Source: Zobellella maritima
Lineage (GTDB): Bacteria > Pseudomonadota > Gammaproteobacteria > Enterobacterales > Aeromonadaceae
DNA: 64,000 nucleotides
Assembly (NCBI RefSeq): GCF_003075035.1
Contig: NZ_QCZE01000001.1
Coordinates: 506,187 to 570,186 of the forward strand
Reading direction: 5' to 3'
The notes beneath the pieces are model-generated. The model saw only the letters and a program-made list of their open reading frames with translations, was not told the DNA's origin and did not search any database. Of the stretch, positions 63,890 to 64,000 are shown piece after piece (within the stretch, counting starts at the first letter, position 1; every line of letters begins with the position of its first letter). The translations under genes were made by a program, and so were the position numbers.

Positions 63890-64000
63890 CTAACTGCTAC
63901 AGACCTCTTTCATCACGTCGTGGGTAGGTGTTCCCGTCGGAATAGTCAGCCACTGTTTTATGAACGGCTTCCTGCTATATAACACAGCCCCTTTTGCCAT
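63890..64000 (-). CDS. Possible 3' end of a gene continuing past the window
   Basis: On the minus strand a frame is open from the window edge to a TAG at 63892-63890 (36 residues visible: GAVLYSRKPFIKQWLTIPTG, then TPTHDVMKEVCSS). An ATG falls at the very edge (64000), but the frame may extend further. The residue mix is protein-like. No family recognised. The 130 bp between it and the Lrp gene show nothing clear. Confidence 0.35.
   Translation of the reverse strand: MAKGAVLYSRKPFIKQWLTIPTGTPTHDVMKEVCSS

Overview
The window reads as chromosomal DNA of a marine-type gammaproteobacterium. Conserved gene orders (hinT-lpoB-thiK-nagZ-ndh, tamA-tamB, bioA/bioBFCD), protein sequences and high GC in the core point to the order Aeromonadales (Oceanimonas, Oceanisphaera or Zobellella type). 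This assignment is inferred from gene content and was not searched. Positions 1 to about 56,100 are core genome with uniform composition. Positions 56,100 to about 62,100 are AT-richer accessory DNA. Core-like genes resume at 62,104.

Layout. 1-5.4 kb: the end of a Tad pilus locus (tadZ partial, tadA, tadB, tadC, tadD). 5.6-10.7 kb: a complete biotin locus, bioA divergent from bioBFCD, with a BirA-like operator between them. 10.9-16.3 kb: htpX; an uncharacterised hydroxyacid dehydrogenase-amidase-aminotransferase group; a small secreted protein. 16.6-25.1 kb: ansA, sppA, fadH, a YdjA-like nitroreductase, mobA, a CynX-like transporter and a secreted unknown. 25.4-33.2 kb: an RlpA-like lipoprotein, a small unknown, an unusually long class A PBP, and an MdlA/MdlB-type ABC exporter pair. 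33.4-42.7 kb: DUF1499 protein, an MsrA-like protein without its catalytic cysteine, mobB, tamA-tamB, and a PglL-like membrane ligase. 42.7-47.2 kb: an Lrp-type regulator divergent from putA. 47.4-52.8 kb: a lipoprotein, tRNA-Pro(GGG), hinT-lpoB-thiK-nagZ, and ndh behind a strong leader terminator. 53.3-56.1 kb: a periplasmic broad-specificity amino-acid racemase and a YegD-type Hsp70.

The accessory block begins exactly at the yegD stop codon. The last 120 bp of yegD are repeated about 1.5 kb downstream with two differences, both synonymous. A 12-bp match to the stop-codon junction lies further out. The block holds small lipoproteins and secreted proteins, IS3-family debris, two palindromic GGGGTCAGGCCTTGC-type elements, and two genes bounded by attC-like sites. 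One of these two encodes a putative AbiC-type phage-abortive-infection membrane protein. No integrase is visible, so this looks like a decayed or integrase-less cassette/island site next to yegD.

A GTGGGAGG REP family occupies many core intergenic gaps, and intrinsic terminators separate several units. Envelope functions recur: PBP, LpoB, NagZ, RlpA, TamAB, racemase, SppA and HtpX. The most useful leads are the yegD 3'-end integration site with its AbiC-like cassette, the ndh leader terminator, and the Cys-to-Ser MsrA.
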